Shown piece by piece: positions 34,485 to 42,555 of a stretch of 64,000 nucleotides of DNA; the stretch's first letter is position 1; each line of letters starts with the position of its first letter. A model generated the notes under the pieces. It saw nothing but the letters and a program-made list of their open reading frames with translations. It searched no databases and was not told where the DNA came from. The DNA is taken from the NCBI RefSeq assembly GCF_000152905.1, contig NZ_AAMY01000009.1, positions 1 to 64,000 on the forward strand. The letters run 5' to 3'. Source of the DNA: Nitrobacter sp. Nb-311A (GTDB lineage: Bacteria; Pseudomonadota; Alphaproteobacteria; Rhizobiales; Xanthobacteraceae). Made by a program: the position numbers and the translations under genes.

Positions 34485-35048
34485 ATGCATGAACCCATGC
34501 AAGCATTATCATCGTTGCGCAGACGGCTTATAGCACCGAGCAGGCTCCTGCCTGTTGTCGGCGCCGCGCTTTGTTTGGTGCTCGTGGCGGTATCGTCCGC
34601 TCATGCGGTGCAGCCTGACGAGATCATGTCCGACCCGGCCCAGGAAGCCCGCGCCCGCGACCTGTCGCGCGGGTTGCGCTGTATGGTGTGCCAGAACCAG
34701 TCGATCGACGATTCTTCAGCGCCGCTGGCGCGAGATCTCCGTCTGTTGGTGCGCGAGCGCATTGCCTCCGGCGACAGCGATCAGCAGGTGCTGGATTTTC
34801 TGGTGGCCCGTTATGGCGACTTCGTTTTGCTGAAGCCGCCGTTCGAAAGGAGTACGCTGCCGCTCTGGCTTCTGACTCCGCTGCTTCTGGCCGGCGGCGG
34901 ACTAGCGCTTTGGGGATACAGCAGGCGGCGGGCAAAGGCGATAAGGGCGGCCCAGGATGCGCCGCCGCGATTGAGCGAGGAAGAAGAGGCCCGGCTCGCG
35001 AAGCTGATGGCAGCGGAACGTCCTGCGGGTGAGGAGACCAGGGCGTGA
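34485..35048 (+). CDS. cycL: cytochrome c-type biogenesis protein CcmH/CycL
   Basis: A 187-residue protein with an N-terminal signal/anchor (LLPVVGAALCLVLVAVSSAH), the redox motif LRCMVCQNQSI (Cys66 and Cys69) that keeps apocytochrome cysteines reduced, and a second span (LPLWLLTPLLLAGGGLALWG) followed by an Ala/Glu-rich cytoplasmic tail. It ends the cycHJKL operon. The ATG at 34485 is eight bases after the cycK stop; the open frame further upstream is inside cycK. Confidence 0.94.
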   Translation: MHEPMQALSSLRRRLIAPSRLLPVVGAALCLVLVAVSSAHAVQPDEIMSDPAQEARARDLSRGLRCMVCQNQSIDDSSAPLARDLRLLVRERIASGDSDQQVLDFLVARYGDFVLLKPPFERSTLPLWLLTPLLLAGGGLALWGYSRRRAKAIRAAQDAPPRLSEEEEARLAKLMAAERPAGEETRA

Positions 35049-35326
35049 GTCAACTCCGCCTCTTTGGGTTGACATGATCGCATCCTGAACCGGTTTCCCG
35101 ATTTCTCACAGAGCGCTCTGTCGGGCTTCCGAGCGAAACGCACGCAGCCACTTCTCGGAAGCGGAAGTTTTTTTGGTGTGCGCCAAACCGCCGCACGAGG
35201 CGCTTGGCATTGTTACGAAACATTAATTCCGCGGCCAGCGCGCCGTAAGGCGCAAATATCCATCTTCAGGGACATGAAGTGCTGACGTTCGGCACTATAT
35301 CAAACCTGTCCTCTGGAGATCGCCGC

Positions 35327-36877
35327 ATGACCGACTTGCCGCCTTCCAAGTTAAACCCCACTCGTTCCGGGGTCACCGTGCGCAAGCTCGCGTTGATGGC
35401 GTCTGTTTTCGCGGGCGTCGGCATGGCCCTGTACGGGTTCAGCCCCTCCGCAGATAAGGCCGAGCTTTTTACCAGTCCTGCTTATGCGCAGGTGAACGCC
35501 GACGTGAGCAAGGTCGCGCAGCCTATCGGCTTTGCCGACATCGTCGAGCGGGTGAAACCATCGGTGATTTCGGTCAAGATTCGTATGAAGGACAAGGCGG
35601 AAGCCGACGGCGAGGAATGGTCGTTCCAGCCGGGGTCGCCGATGGAACGGTTTTTTCGCCGCTTCGGCGGACCGGACGGTCTGCCGCCGGGAATGCGCGG
35701 CCGGCGCGGCCATGGCTTTGTGACGGGGCAGGGCTCCGGCTTCTTCATCTCGGCTGACGGGTATGCGGTGACCAACAACCATGTCGTCGACGGTGCCGAC
35801 AAGGTTGAAGTGACGACCGACGACGGCAAGACCTACACCGCCAAGGTGATCGGGACCGATCCGCGCACAGACATTGCCCTGATCAAGGTCGAGGGCGGCT
35901 CTAATTTCGCGTTTGCTAAACTGTCGGACGACAAGGTGCGGATTGGTGATTGGGTTCTCGCGGTCGGCAACCCGTTCGGTCTTGGTGGCTCGGTGACCGC
36001 CGGCATCGTGTCGGCCAGCGGCCGTGACATCGGTACCGGCCCCTATGATGACTTCCTCCAGATTGACGCCCCGGTCAACAAAGGCAACTCCGGCGGCCCG
36101 GCTTTCAACATGAAGGGCGATGTCGTCGGCGTGAACACCGCTATCTATTCGCCGTCCGGCGGTAGCGTCGGCATCGCGTTTTCGATTCCCGCGAATACGG
36201 TGAAGAGCGTCGTCGCTCAGCTCAAGGACAAGGGCTCGGTGAGTCGCGGATGGATCGGCGTCCAGATTCAACCGGTGACGTCCGATATCGCCGATAGCCT
36301 CGGTCTCAAGAAGGCGGAAGGGGCGTTGGTGGCGGAGCCGCAGTCCAACAGCCCGGCGGCCAAGGCAGGTATCCAATCCGGCGACGTCATCACAGCCGTC
36401 AACGGTGACCCGGTCAAGGATGCGCGCGAACTGGCGCGAACCATCGGCAGCTTCGCGCCGGGAACGTCGATCAAGCTGAACATATTGCGCAAGGGTAAGG
36501 ACAAAGTCGTCAACCTCACCCTTGGCACCTTGCCGAATACTGTGGAAGCTCGGGCTGATCACCATGGGGATCGCGGCTCGTTGCACGACAGCGATATTCC
36601 GCGGCTTGGCTTGACGGTTGCGCCGGCGGGATCAGTGGCGGGCGCTGGCGCGGAAGGTGTTGTGGTCATCGACGTGGACCCGAGAAGCCCGGCGGCCGAT
36701 CGCGGATTTAAGGAAGGCGACGTGATTTTGGAGGTCGCGGGAAAGAGTGTGTCCAACTCGGCCGATGTGCGTCAGGCGATCACATCGGCACGCGCGGACA
36801 ACAAGAACAGCGTTCTGATGCGAGTTCGCACCGGCAGCACGGCGCGTTTCATCGCAATGCCGATTGCGAAAAGCTAA
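35327..36877 (+). CDS. degP: DegP/HtrA-family periplasmic serine protease
   Basis: A 516-residue protease. It has an N-terminal membrane/signal segment (KLALMASVFAGVGMALYGF), a trypsin-like domain with catalytic triad His152 (VTNNHVVDG), Asp182 (RTDIALIKV) and Ser255 (NKGNSGGPAF), and two PDZ domains (about 280-370 and 410-510). HtrA enzymes degrade misfolded envelope proteins under stress. The ATG at 35327 follows CTGGAGA and gives a better beginning than a start at 35279. Between the domains there is a His/Asp-rich linker (VEARADHHGDRGSLHDSD). The neighbourhood with a two-component pair downstream is common in this family. Confidence 0.93.
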   Translation: MTDLPPSKLNPTRSGVTVRKLALMASVFAGVGMALYGFSPSADKAELFTSPAYAQVNADVSKVAQPIGFADIVERVKPSVISVKIRMKDKAEADGEEWSFQPGSPMERFFRRFGGPDGLPPGMRGRRGHGFVTGQGSGFFISADGYAVTNNHVVDGADKVEVTTDDGKTYTAKVIGTDPRTDIALIKVEGGSNFAFAKLSDDKVRIGDWVLAVGNPFGLGGSVTAGIVSASGRDIGTGPYDDFLQIDAPVNKGNSGGPAFNMKGDVVGVNTAIYSPSGGSVGIAFSIPANTVKSVVAQLKDKGSVSRGWIGVQIQPVTSDIADSLGLKKAEGALVAEPQSNSPAAKAGIQSGDVITAVNGDPVKDARELARTIGSFAPGTSIKLNILRKGKDKVVNLTLGTLPNTVEARADHHGDRGSLHDSDIPRLGLTVAPAGSVAGAGAEGVVVIDVDPRSPAADRGFKEGDVILEVAGKSVSNSADVRQAITSARADNKNSVLMRVRTGSTARFIAMPIAKS

Positions 36878-37223
36878 AGCATGAGGCGGAAAGGGAGACC
36901 GGTTTCCGGATGAAATCATAAGGCTCAAGCGGATCTGACGCAGTTCGATCAGACGTGATGTGAGAGCCTTGCAAGAGATGGGAAGCGTCGCCGGCATCAG
37001 TCGCCCCCGCCGACGGCACTTTCCGGGGGACGGGTCAAAAGCCCGTTCCCTTGAGTTACCTTCCGATCGAAACAGCCCCCCTTCGTCGGAAGGACTAGGG
37101 CGGTGGAGTTGCCCCAAGCTTCACCGCCCGCTTTTTGCGTGGGCCTGGTCTTGCACTCTTGCGCGCGAGGGACCGGCGCGCCATGCTGATGGAAAGACAA
37201 CCTTGGACAATTCCCGTAACCAA
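36878..37223. other. degP-regulator intergenic region
   Basis: 346 bases without a gene. It holds a degraded intergenic repeat (about 36880-36955, with GGAAAGGGAGACCGGTTTCC and GATCTGACGCAGTTCGATCA) and a terminator at 37098-37136. Nothing else recognised. Confidence 0.5.
37098..37136 (+). terminator. intrinsic terminator after degP
   Basis: GGGCGGTG and CACCGCCC form an 8-bp stem across a 16-base loop, followed by GCTTTTTG. It probably ends degP transcription, about 220 bases after the stop. Confidence 0.6.
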
Positions 37224-37916
37224 ATGCGCCTGCTGATCATCGAGGACGATCGCGAGTCTGCAGACTACCTCGTGAAGGCGTTTCGCGAAGTCGGACATGT
37301 CGCGGAACTCGCCGGCGACGGTGAGGAGGGACTCTCCCTTGCCGACGGCGGAGACTACGATGTGCTGGTGATCGACCGGATGCTGCCCAAGCGCGACGGA
37401 CTTTCCGTGATCGGCTGCCTGCGCGACAAGGGTATCCAGACTCCAGTGCTCATTCTCTCTGCGCTCGGCCAGGTTGACGATCGCGTCAAGGGCTTGCGCG
37501 CTGGTGGCGACGACTATCTGCCAAAACCATACTCATTTGCCGAGTTGCTGGCGAGGGTGGAGGTGCTGTCGCGCCGCCATGTCGGCCGGGCTGAGGAGAC
37601 TGTCTATCGCGTCGGCGATCTCGAACTCGACCGGTTGTCGCATCGCGTCGTGCGGGGTGTGGAGGAACTGACGCTGCAGCCGCGTGAATTTCGTCTCCTG
37701 GAGTACCTGATGAAACATGCGGGTCAGGTCGTGACTCGAACCATGTTGCTCGAGAATGTCTGGGATTATCATTTCGATCCGCAGACCAACGTTATCGACG
37801 TGCATATTTCGCGGCTGCGGTCCAAGATCGACAAGGGCTTCGAGCAACCCTTGTTGCATACGATCCGGGGCGCTGGATACATGATCCGTAATGGTGTTCA
37901 CTCATCCCGCGCTTGA
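37224..37916 (+). CDS. response regulator, OmpR family
   Basis: A 230-residue two-domain regulator: receiver with IIEDDR, phosphorylation site Asp51 (VIDRMLPKRDG) and LPKPYSF, then an OmpR-type winged helix (TLQPREFRLLEYLMKHAGQV, NVIDVHISRLRSKIDKG, HTIRGAGYMIR). The sensor kinase that follows lies about 195 bases away and is the likely partner. It is not certain which signal the pair senses; the neighbourhood with an HtrA protease upstream hints at envelope stress. The ATG at 37224 is selected since the protein begins with the conserved MRLLIIEDD. Confidence 0.9.
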   Translation: MRLLIIEDDRESADYLVKAFREVGHVAELAGDGEEGLSLADGGDYDVLVIDRMLPKRDGLSVIGCLRDKGIQTPVLILSALGQVDDRVKGLRAGGDDYLPKPYSFAELLARVEVLSRRHVGRAEETVYRVGDLELDRLSHRVVRGVEELTLQPREFRLLEYLMKHAGQVVTRTMLLENVWDYHFDPQTNVIDVHISRLRSKIDKGFEQPLLHTIRGAGYMIRNGVHSSRA

Positions 37917-37955
37917 AATCATTGACATCCATTGCAGCGGTTTCGAGCGGAGCGT

Positions 37956-37978
37956 GTCCTCAAGCTTGGCTTGAGGAC
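37956..37978. repeat. perfect 10-bp hairpin between regulator and kinase genes
   Basis: GTCCTCAAGC, loop TTG, GCTTGAGGAC. There is no T run after it, so it may be an attenuator, an RNA-stability element or part of a repeat rather than a terminator. Confidence 0.5.
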
Positions 37979-38110
37979 GGAGAATAAACCCGCATATGGT
38001 GAACAGGCGTCCTGCGAGGACAAGTCACGGAGATTGGCGGATCATTACAAACACCTCATAAAACTGGCCTATTGGTCACTCGCCGTGTCTGTTAGACTTC
38101 CGAATGATCG

Positions 38111-39595
38111 ATGGACGGCAAGAGTGATGATTCCGTGACGGCGTTGGGCAAGCTGTTCCGTACTACGGCGTTTCGGTTGACGTTAGTCTATCTGCTGTTG
38201 TTCGCGCTGTTCGCGGCCTCTCTTCTCGGATACTTCGCCTGGAATACCCGCCGCCTGATCACCGATCAAATCGCGGCGACGGTGAGCGAAGAAATCGGCC
38301 TGCTCACGGGCGTGTTTAACCGCCGTGGCTTACGCGGATTGGTTGGCGCCATCGAAAATCGGGCGCTGCGGCCGGGCTCCAATCTTTATCTGGTGACGAC
38401 GCCGGCAGGACTGGCGGTCGCGGGCAATGTCGGGTCGCTTCAGCCCGGCGTGTTGCAGACGGCTGGCTGGGCCGAAACGGCGTATCGTCGGCTGGACGAG
38501 CAGGACCAGGCCCATCACTACGCGCTGGTGCGCGTGACGGACCTGTCAAACCGTTTCCGGCTTCTGATCGGCCGCGATCTGGAGGAGCGGCATCGCATTA
38601 TCGGCGTGGTTGCCTCGGCCGCGCAGTGGTCGCTGCTTGTCGTCGTGGTCCTCGGCCTTTGCGGCGGCATCTTCGTGGCGAGGCGCGTGCTGCGCCGGAT
38701 CGACGCCATGACCGGGACCACGAAGCGCATCATGGCTGGCGATTTGAGCGGCCGGCTTCCGGTCGGTCGTAGCGGCGACGAACTCGACCGGCTGGCGGCA
38801 AATCTCAATGCGATGCTCGAGCGCATTGAAGCGCTGATGAATGGATTGAGAGAGGTGTCCGATAATATCGCCCACGATCTCAAAACGCCGCTGACGCGGC
38901 TACGCAATCGCGCCGAGGAAGCGCTCGCCAAGTCCGGCAATGAAAACGATTATCGCGCGGTATTGGAACAGACGATCGAGGAATCCGATAGTTTGATCCG
39001 TACCTTCAACGCGCTCTTGATGATCGCTCGGGCGGAATCTGGACATGCGTGCGACAACATGGCCGATTTCGACGCGGCGGCGGTTACGCAGGGAATTCAC
39101 GAACTCTACGAGCCGTTAGCCGAAGATAACGGGTTGAGACTTCAGGTTCAGACCGAGTTTGCGCCGCTGCATGGCAATCGCGAACTGATAAGCCAGGCAC
39201 TTGCAAATCTCGTCGAAAACGCGATCAAGTACGGACAGCCGAGCCGGGCTGCGCAGCCGCTCGATGCGAATGAGGCCGCGGCCGACAGTACGATACTGAT
39301 CGAAGCACGCCATCGCGGCGATCGGGTTATTCTCGCCGTGACCGATCATGGCTGCGGGATTCCCGAAGCTGATCGGAAGCACGCGGTGGAACGGTTCGTG
39401 CGGCTTGAGGCCAGCCGGACCCTGGCGGGATCCGGGCTCGGTCTGAGTCTGGCGTCCGCGGTAGCCACGCTGCACGGCGGCGATCTCATCCTCGAGGATG
39501 CATCTCCCGGTCTGCGTGCGGTTCTGTCGCTCCCAGCGCGAAGCGCCTCAGGGCTTGCAGCACCGGCGGTGGACGTGCAACAGACTGATGCATGA
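38111..39595 (+). CDS. sensor histidine kinase
   Basis: A 494-residue kinase: first span at about 22-42 (RLTLVYLLLFALFAASLLGY), a periplasmic sensor, a second span at about 172-190, HAMP (RRIDAMTGTTKRIMAGDLSG), dimerisation domain with His255 (SDNIAHDLKTPLTRLR) and an ATPase with N box (ALANLVENAIKYG), G1 (DHGCGIP) and G2 (GSGLGLSL). It should serve the regulator encoded upstream. It overlaps the start of glnE by four bases (ATGA), so the two are co-translated, which is noteworthy since GlnE controls nitrogen assimilation. Confidence 0.9.
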   Translation: MDGKSDDSVTALGKLFRTTAFRLTLVYLLLFALFAASLLGYFAWNTRRLITDQIAATVSEEIGLLTGVFNRRGLRGLVGAIENRALRPGSNLYLVTTPAGLAVAGNVGSLQPGVLQTAGWAETAYRRLDEQDQAHHYALVRVTDLSNRFRLLIGRDLEERHRIIGVVASAAQWSLLVVVVLGLCGGIFVARRVLRRIDAMTGTTKRIMAGDLSGRLPVGRSGDELDRLAANLNAMLERIEALMNGLREVSDNIAHDLKTPLTRLRNRAEEALAKSGNENDYRAVLEQTIEESDSLIRTFNALLMIARAESGHACDNMADFDAAAVTQGIHELYEPLAEDNGLRLQVQTEFAPLHGNRELISQALANLVENAIKYGQPSRAAQPLDANEAAADSTILIEARHRGDRVILAVTDHGCGIPEADRKHAVERFVRLEASRTLAGSGLGLSLASAVATLHGGDLILEDASPGLRAVLSLPARSASGLAAPAVDVQQTDA

Positions 39596-42555
39596 TTTCA
39601 TCCGTTAAGGACGACGCAGATCCGGCCTGCTTGGCGGCGCGTCTTGCGGACGGGCCCAAGCTGTTCGCTCCTTTTGAAGCCGAACGCCGGCTCGAGGATT
39701 GGCTGTCCGATCTGACACCGCAGCAATCCGGCGAGATCAGGATGCTGGCCGGTACATTTCCGCAGGTCAAAGCCGTCCTGCTCGGCATCGCGGAGTCCTC
39801 GCCCTATCTTTTTGATCTGATGCGTTCCGATCCCGACCGGACGATTCGCCTGTTCCGAGGCGACCCCGAAGGCTATCTCGGGCGGCTGATCACGGAAATC
39901 CGGGAAGCGGCGCAGGCCGCCGATGAAGCCGACGTGATGCGGCGGCTTCGAAACGTTAAGGCCGAGGCGGCGCTGTTGATTGCGCTCTGCGACATCGGTG
40001 GAGTGTGGCCGGTCATGCAGATCACGGCCGGATTGACCGATATCGCCGTTGCCGCAGTCCAGAGCGCGTTGCGATTCCTGTTGCGGCAGGAAACGGGACG
40101 CGGCCGCCTGAACCCTCCTGACATCGATCAGCCGGAAGGAGCCAGCGGCCTTGTGGTGCTCGCAATGGGCAAGATGGGCGCCGGCGAGCTCAATTATTCC
40201 AGCGACATCGATTTGATCGTGTTTTTCGATCTTTCGGCTCCGACGCTCGCGAGCGGGATTGAGCCGCAGCCCTTTTTCGTACGCTTTACCCAAGGGCTTG
40301 CGCGCTTGCTGCAACAAAGGACCGGTGACGGTTACGTTTTTCGGGTCGATCTGCGCCTGCGACCGGATCCCGCCTCAACGCAGGTCGCGGTCTCGACCGC
40401 CGCCGCGCTTGACTACTACGAGCGGGAAGGACGGACTTGGGAGCGCGCCGCCATGATAAAGGCGCGGCCTTGCGCTGGTGACCCTCAGGCCGGCGAGGCG
40501 CTGATCGCGGAGATATCGCCTTTTGTCTGGCGCAAGCATCTCGATTTCGCGGCTCTAGCCGAAGTTCATGACATGAAGCGGCAGATGCAGACCTTTCGTG
40601 GGCAAAGCGAGGTCGCGGTCGAGGGCCACAACGTCAAGATCGGACGCGGTGGTATCCGTGAGATCGAGTTCTTCGCGCAGACGCAGCAATTGGTGGCTGG
40701 CGGACGGCATCCCGAATTGCGGGTGCGTCCCACGCTTGACGCGCTGAGTATTCTTGCCTCAAGCAACTGGATTACCTGTCAGGCCAGGGATGAGCTGACC
40801 GCTGCGTATCTGTTTCTGCGGAGGGTCGAGCATCGCATCCAGATGATCGCCGACGAACAGACTCACGTTCTGCCCGCGGACGCCGAGGCGATGGAGCGGT
40901 TCGCTCGCTTCCTGGGGTTTGAGGATCGGGCGAGTTTTGCTGCCCAACTGCTCGCGCATCTGGATTGCGTTCGGGGGCACTACAGCCGGCTGTTCGAGGG
41001 CGACCCCGCCGGCACGGTAAACATCCCCGTCGCGGATTACAGGGCCGGGCCCGATGACCCGCGACTTCTCGATCATCTCACGAGGCTCGGCTTTAAGCAG
41101 CCGAGAATGGTTGCCGACACCGTCAGGCAATGGATGGAAGGCGGATATAGGGCCCTCAAGGTCGAGGCGACGCGCACCGCGTTTGAAGCATTCGTGCCGG
41201 CGCTGATTGACGGTCTGGCGCGCGCCGAAGAGCCGGATAGCGCCGTGGTGACGTTCGATAGTTTCCTGCAGGCGCTGCAGCGCGGCGGCCGGCTGATATC
41301 GTTGCTGAGCCAGAACAGGGATCTCGTCGCGCTGGTTGCCCTTGTACTTGGTGCGGCGCCACGGCTTGCCGACATGCTGGCTCGGCGGCCGCAGATCATG
41401 GATGGGCTGATTGATCCTCGCTTTTTCGGCGCCATGCCCGATCGGCTGGAGTTGTCCGCGCGGCTCTCGGCCACGCTTCAGGATGCGAATTCCTACGAGG
41501 AATTTCTCGACCGGATACGGCAGTTTGGCCAGGAAAGCCTTTTCCTGATCGGTACCCGCATTCTGTCCGGCACCGTATCCGCGCGGCAGGCGGGGCATGT
41601 GTTCGCCGATGTCGCCGAGGGCATCGTGGATACCGTGCATGGGCTGGTGAAGCACCAGTTCGCAAACCAATACGGCCAGATCGCCAGGCAAGAGACTGCG
41701 ATTGTTGCGATGGGCAAGCTTGGCGGTCGCGAAATGACTGCATCGTCCGATCTCGATTTGATCTTGCTGTATGATTTCGATCCCGACCATCCGGACTCCG
41801 ACGGAGCGCGGCCGCTGCACGGCGCGCAATACTTTGCGCGCTTTACCCAGCGTCTCATCAGCGCATTCACAACACGGACAAACTACGGCGTTCTCTATGA
41901 GGTCGATATGCGGTTGCGCCCATCCGGGCGCTCTGGTCCCGTTGCCTCGCATATCGATTCATTTGCTGAATACCAGGAGCATGAAGCATGGACCTGGGAG
42001 CACATGGCGCTTACGCGGGCGCGGGTGATTTCGTCGTCACCCGATTTTCGTGCGCGGATCGAGCGAGTCATTCGTGACGTCTTGATGCGACCGCGCGATG
42101 CCCGCCTTATCGCCAACGATGTCGCGGAGATGCGCCGCGCGATTGCGCTGGAAAAAGGCGAGGACGATATTTGGGACCTGAAGAATGCCGCTGGAGGCAT
42201 GGTCGATATTGATTTCATCGCGCAGTATCTTCAGCTCGTTCATGCGGCCGATATGCCGGACATTCTCAATGTCGATACCCAGCAGGCGCTTGATAACGCG
42301 CAGCGGCTCGGCGTCCTGTCGCTGCCGGATGCGGAAATCCTGCGGCCAGCAGCGCGGCTCTATCACGATCTGACCCAGATCTTGCGGCTCTGCGTCAGCG
42401 ATAAATTCAAGCCGGAAACGGCAGGCGACGATCTGCTGCCGGTGCTGGCGCGAGCGGGGGACGCCCCCGACTTTTCGGCACTCGAAGCGCAGGTTCGCGA
42501 TACTCAGGCCGATGTGCGTGCCGTATTTGTCAGATTGTTGGAAAACACGACCTGA
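39592..42555 (+). CDS. glnE: bifunctional glutamine synthetase adenylyltransferase/adenylyl-removing enzyme
   Basis: A 987-residue two-domain nucleotidyltransferase. The N-terminal half carries the adenylyl-removing centre (KMGAGELNYSSDIDLIVFFD, about 184-203) and the C-terminal half the adenylyltransferase centre (MGKLGGREMTASSDLDLILL, about 707-726). Both contain the DxD pair. GlnE attaches AMP to glutamine synthetase when nitrogen is plentiful and removes it in shortage, under control of PII proteins. Length is normal. The 3' end overlaps the end of a convergent kinase gene by 52 bases. Confidence 0.96.
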   Translation: MISSVKDDADPACLAARLADGPKLFAPFEAERRLEDWLSDLTPQQSGEIRMLAGTFPQVKAVLLGIAESSPYLFDLMRSDPDRTIRLFRGDPEGYLGRLITEIREAAQAADEADVMRRLRNVKAEAALLIALCDIGGVWPVMQITAGLTDIAVAAVQSALRFLLRQETGRGRLNPPDIDQPEGASGLVVLAMGKMGAGELNYSSDIDLIVFFDLSAPTLASGIEPQPFFVRFTQGLARLLQQRTGDGYVFRVDLRLRPDPASTQVAVSTAAALDYYEREGRTWERAAMIKARPCAGDPQAGEALIAEISPFVWRKHLDFAALAEVHDMKRQMQTFRGQSEVAVEGHNVKIGRGGIREIEFFAQTQQLVAGGRHPELRVRPTLDALSILASSNWITCQARDELTAAYLFLRRVEHRIQMIADEQTHVLPADAEAMERFARFLGFEDRASFAAQLLAHLDCVRGHYSRLFEGDPAGTVNIPVADYRAGPDDPRLLDHLTRLGFKQPRMVADTVRQWMEGGYRALKVEATRTAFEAFVPALIDGLARAEEPDSAVVTFDSFLQALQRGGRLISLLSQNRDLVALVALVLGAAPRLADMLARRPQIMDGLIDPRFFGAMPDRLELSARLSATLQDANSYEEFLDRIRQFGQESLFLIGTRILSGTVSARQAGHVFADVAEGIVDTVHGLVKHQFANQYGQIARQETAIVAMGKLGGREMTASSDLDLILLYDFDPDHPDSDGARPLHGAQYFARFTQRLISAFTTRTNYGVLYEVDMRLRPSGRSGPVASHIDSFAEYQEHEAWTWEHMALTRARVISSSPDFRARIERVIRDVLMRPRDARLIANDVAEMRRAIALEKGEDDIWDLKNAAGGMVDIDFIAQYLQLVHAADMPDILNVDTQQALDNAQRLGVLSLPDAEILRPAARLYHDLTQILRLCVSDKFKPETAGDDLLPVLARAGDAPDFSALEAQVRDTQADVRAVFVRLLENTT

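Noticed and set aside
35351-36586. 411-codon minus-strand open frame
   Set aside because: Antisense shadow of the DegP-like protease gene, which has its full catalytic triad.
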